Assembly (NCBI GenBank): GCA_964620125.1
Contig: CAZUGQ010000014.1
Location: forward strand, 1-64,000
DNA length: 64,000 bases
Direction: 5' to 3'
DNA from: OLB6 sp964620125
Lineage (GTDB): Bacteria > Bacteroidota > Ignavibacteria > Kapaibacteriales > Kapaibacteriaceae
Numbering within the stretch: position 1 is the stretch's first letter; each line of letters opens with the position of its first letter. The notes below the pieces were generated by a model. The model worked only from the letters and a program-made list of their open reading frames with translations, ran no database searches and had not been told where the DNA came from. Made by a program: the position numbers and the translations under genes. Positions 62,158 to 64,000 of the stretch are shown piece after piece.

Positions 62158-64000
62158 GTGCAAAAGCCCCTTTCCATCCTGTTCTGTGTGATCGTGTGCG
62201 CAAGTGTTTCATCCGCGCAGATGCCACCGATTTCATCACCTACCGAGTATCGTCAGCAGCCATTCGATGTGATTGATTATGACCTAAGCCTAACCATCCG
62301 TGACCTGGAGAATCGGCAGGTTGAAGGGTGGTGTGCGATGCGGATTGAGTGGACGCAACCCATCGCAGAACCAGCGTTCCCATTCCATCTGCGATATCTA
62401 CGCGTTGATTCCGTACTGCTACAGGGAATCAGGCTCACTGTACATGAGCATGGCATACCAGATCTTGATACCTTTCACTACCGAGCAGTACTACCGAGCG
62501 CAGTGGAAGCAGGCGATACAACAATACTCACGGTATTCTACCAGGGAACGATGAACAGCGAAGAGGGCGATCAGCCGTGGGGGGGGGTGCATTACCAGGA
62601 CAGTGTTTTGTACGCATTAGGGGTTGGCTTCCGGAACCCGGCGGTAAGTGCAACATCACATTGGATGCCCTGCTACGATCACCCTTCCGACAAGGCACGC
62701 TTTCGGTGTACAATGCGAGTGGAGGGTAATTCGAACGCATGGGTATGGGCTGGTAGGAATGCTGTGGCTTCTGTTGGTGTACTGCGAACGGTTGACACAA
62801 CAGAAAACATCGCAAGCTTTCAGTGGGAAGAAACACACCCAACGGCAACGTATCTATACACCTTCGCCGCTGGTCCGTTGGTCAAGCTCGTGCTACCTAC
62901 CTCAAACACCACTCCAATCGAAGTGTATTCTCTTGCTAGAGACACTGCTGCCTCGAGTGTGGCCTATCGGCTCGTTCCAAGGATGACGAACGTGTTTAGC
63001 GATTTGTACGGAGACTACCCATTTCACAAGGTAGGCTATGTGAACACCACACGTGGTGCCATGGAACATCAAACGCTTATCAGCTTCCCAATCAGCATTG
63101 TCAATCGCAGGGACACGATCAACACAACTGCCGCACATGAACTCGCTCACCAATGGTTTGGCGACCTGGTATCGCCGCTAGACTTTCGGCATGCATGGCT
63201 AACGGAAAGTTTCGCAACGTATAGCGAGGCTGCATGGGTAGAAAACGTGCTGGGATGGAATATCTACCTGGCCAGCTTATTGAATGGTGCTCGAGCGTAT
63301 CAACTTAGAATTTCGCAGTCAGAGGGAGTGTTCCCGCTCTTCAACTTCCCGCGAGCAGCACCATCAAGTAACTATCCTGAAACCATCTATCGCAAGGGTG
63401 CCAACGTTCTGGCCATGGCACGCACCCTTGCCGGCACCGAGGCTTTCTACTCCGCGCTGCGACAGTATCTAACCAACCATCAGTATGGCACAGCTACAAC
63501 CTCTGATATGCAGGCTGCACTACGTGCGGCATTAGGCTTTCGCACCGATGCATTCTTTAACGAATGGGTGTATGGGATTGGGTGGCCGAAGCTGCGGGTA
63601 ACCTTCACCCATTCAGGCAGCACATGGCAGGCAACAATCACTCAGGTGCAAAATGAGGAACACCAAGACTGGCCAATCTTTACAACGCTGCCACTCAACA
63701 TCACGTATACACATCCCACAACAGGAAAACCCGTTGATACCGTGATCGTGATGGAAGGGGCTCAGCTTTCGTTAGACATCGCCGACAGTCGCGGATTTTC
63801 TATCGATGGCGGAACGAAAAGTCGGTCCCTTGCACAGGTGCTGAGCACAACTTCGGTTCAGCACCACCGCGATCAAACAATCTCAGTGAACCTTCGGCCC
63901 CATCCCGTAACGGATAGCTTCTCAATAGATCGGATGCCATTCGATCGGCTAGCTTCAGTACAGATTGTCGATCTTGATGGCCGCACCGTGCAACAATTCA
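62158..64000 (+). CDS. M1-family metallopeptidase, 3' end outside window
   Basis: Open from a GTG at 62158 to the window edge, about 614 codons, partial. Signal peptide (VQKPLSILFCVIVCASVSSAQ). M1 gluzincin: substrate-binding GAMEH at 300-304 (usual form GxMEN), zinc site HELAH with His327 and His331, and the third ligand Glu350 exactly 18 residues on (AWLTESFATY). YRKGANVLAMARTL is also typical. The last 30 residues look like the start of a T9SS-type sorting domain (VNLRPHPVTDSFSI, SVQIVDLDGRTVQQF). Likely a secreted or surface aminopeptidase. No ribosome site before the GTG. Confidence 0.88.
   Translation, partial: MQKPLSILFCVIVCASVSSAQMPPISSPTEYRQQPFDVIDYDLSLTIRDLENRQVEGWCAMRIEWTQPIAEPAFPFHLRYLRVDSVLLQGIRLTVHEHGIPDLDTFHYRAVLPSAVEAGDTTILTVFYQGTMNSEEGDQPWGGVHYQDSVLYALGVGFRNPAVSATSHWMPCYDHPSDKARFRCTMRVEGNSNAWVWAGRNAVASVGVLRTVDTTENIASFQWEETHPTATYLYTFAAGPLVKLVLPTSNTTPIEVYSLARDTAASSVAYRLVPRMTNVFSDLYGDYPFHKVGYVNTTRGAMEHQTLISFPISIVNRRDTINTTAAHELAHQWFGDLVSPLDFRHAWLTESFATYSEAAWVENVLGWNIYLASLLNGARAYQLRISQSEGVFPLFNFPRAAPSSNYPETIYRKGANVLAMARTLAGTEAFYSALRQYLTNHQYGTATTSDMQAALRAALGFRTDAFFNEWVYGIGWPKLRVTFTHSGSTWQATITQVQNEEHQDWPIFTTLPLNITYTHPTTGKPVDTVIVMEGAQLSLDIADSRGFSIDGGTKSRSLAQVLSTTSVQHHRDQTISVNLRPHPVTDSFSIDRMPFDRLASVQIVDLDGRTVQQF

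Overview
The window (about 52% GC by eye) looks like a chromosomal piece of a bacterium from the Bacteroidota/Chlorobiota assemblage, possibly an Ignavibacteria/Kapabacteria-type lineage. The grounds are several secreted proteins ending in type IX secretion (T9SS)-style sorting domains, promoters of the form TTG/TTC-N19-20-TAnnTTTG, an IgGFc-binding-domain secretome protein, and very large repetitive fibre-like surface proteins. The exact taxon is inference. Two runs of N (685-784, 4327-4411) show that this is a scaffold.

Region 1 (1-24 kb, minus strand) is dominated by giant Gly/Asn/Thr-rich fibre-like secreted proteins. One gene (20-3038) sits beyond rpsD. Seven more genes, from 23832 down to 4249, are so tightly spaced that they look like one transcription unit of nearly 20 kb. 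In order they are a small sorting-domain protein, 2796-aa and 2316-aa fibres, two small paralogous Cys-rich secreted proteins, a 207-aa secreted protein and a roughly 700-aa fibre. The unit ends at a terminator near 4112-4147, which lies between two inverted arrays of a G-rich octamer. rpsD stands alone at 3340-3942.

Region 2 (24-35.4 kb, minus strand) is housekeeping. rplM-rpsI-rpsB-tsf-pyrH-frr runs on into a thioredoxin-fold lipid-free exported protein and queC. A second unit holds a split transketolase, cca, a gamma-carbonic anhydrase, a small membrane protein and a MEMO-family protein with an extra N-terminal domain.

Region 3 (35.6-51.1 kb) is mixed: a 1461-aa IgGFc-binding/Hydin-like secreted protein, a minimal sorting-domain protein, a transsulfuration PLP enzyme, a PaaN-type aldehyde dehydrogenase, a polytopic membrane protein, alanine dehydrogenase, then a plus-strand run of DegT aminotransferase, LiaF-like protein, class II photolyase, an exported protein, GmhA and tRNA-Thr(TGT).

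Region 4 (51.1-64 kb) holds a PKD-domain protein, an RlmI-type methyltransferase, a TPR protein with a bacilliredoxin, a YgjP-like peptidase, and an ECF sigma factor followed by an unusual protein. That protein joins an anti-sigma-like N-terminus, a membrane segment, a coiled coil and an outer-membrane-barrel-like C-terminus; it is the strongest candidate for an undescribed system. A lipoprotein, a large T9SS-type protein and a truncated M1 metallopeptidase follow.

Across the window an oligonucleotide, consensus TGGNAGGGGGCTYTGG, recurs far above chance on both strands, in genes and between them.
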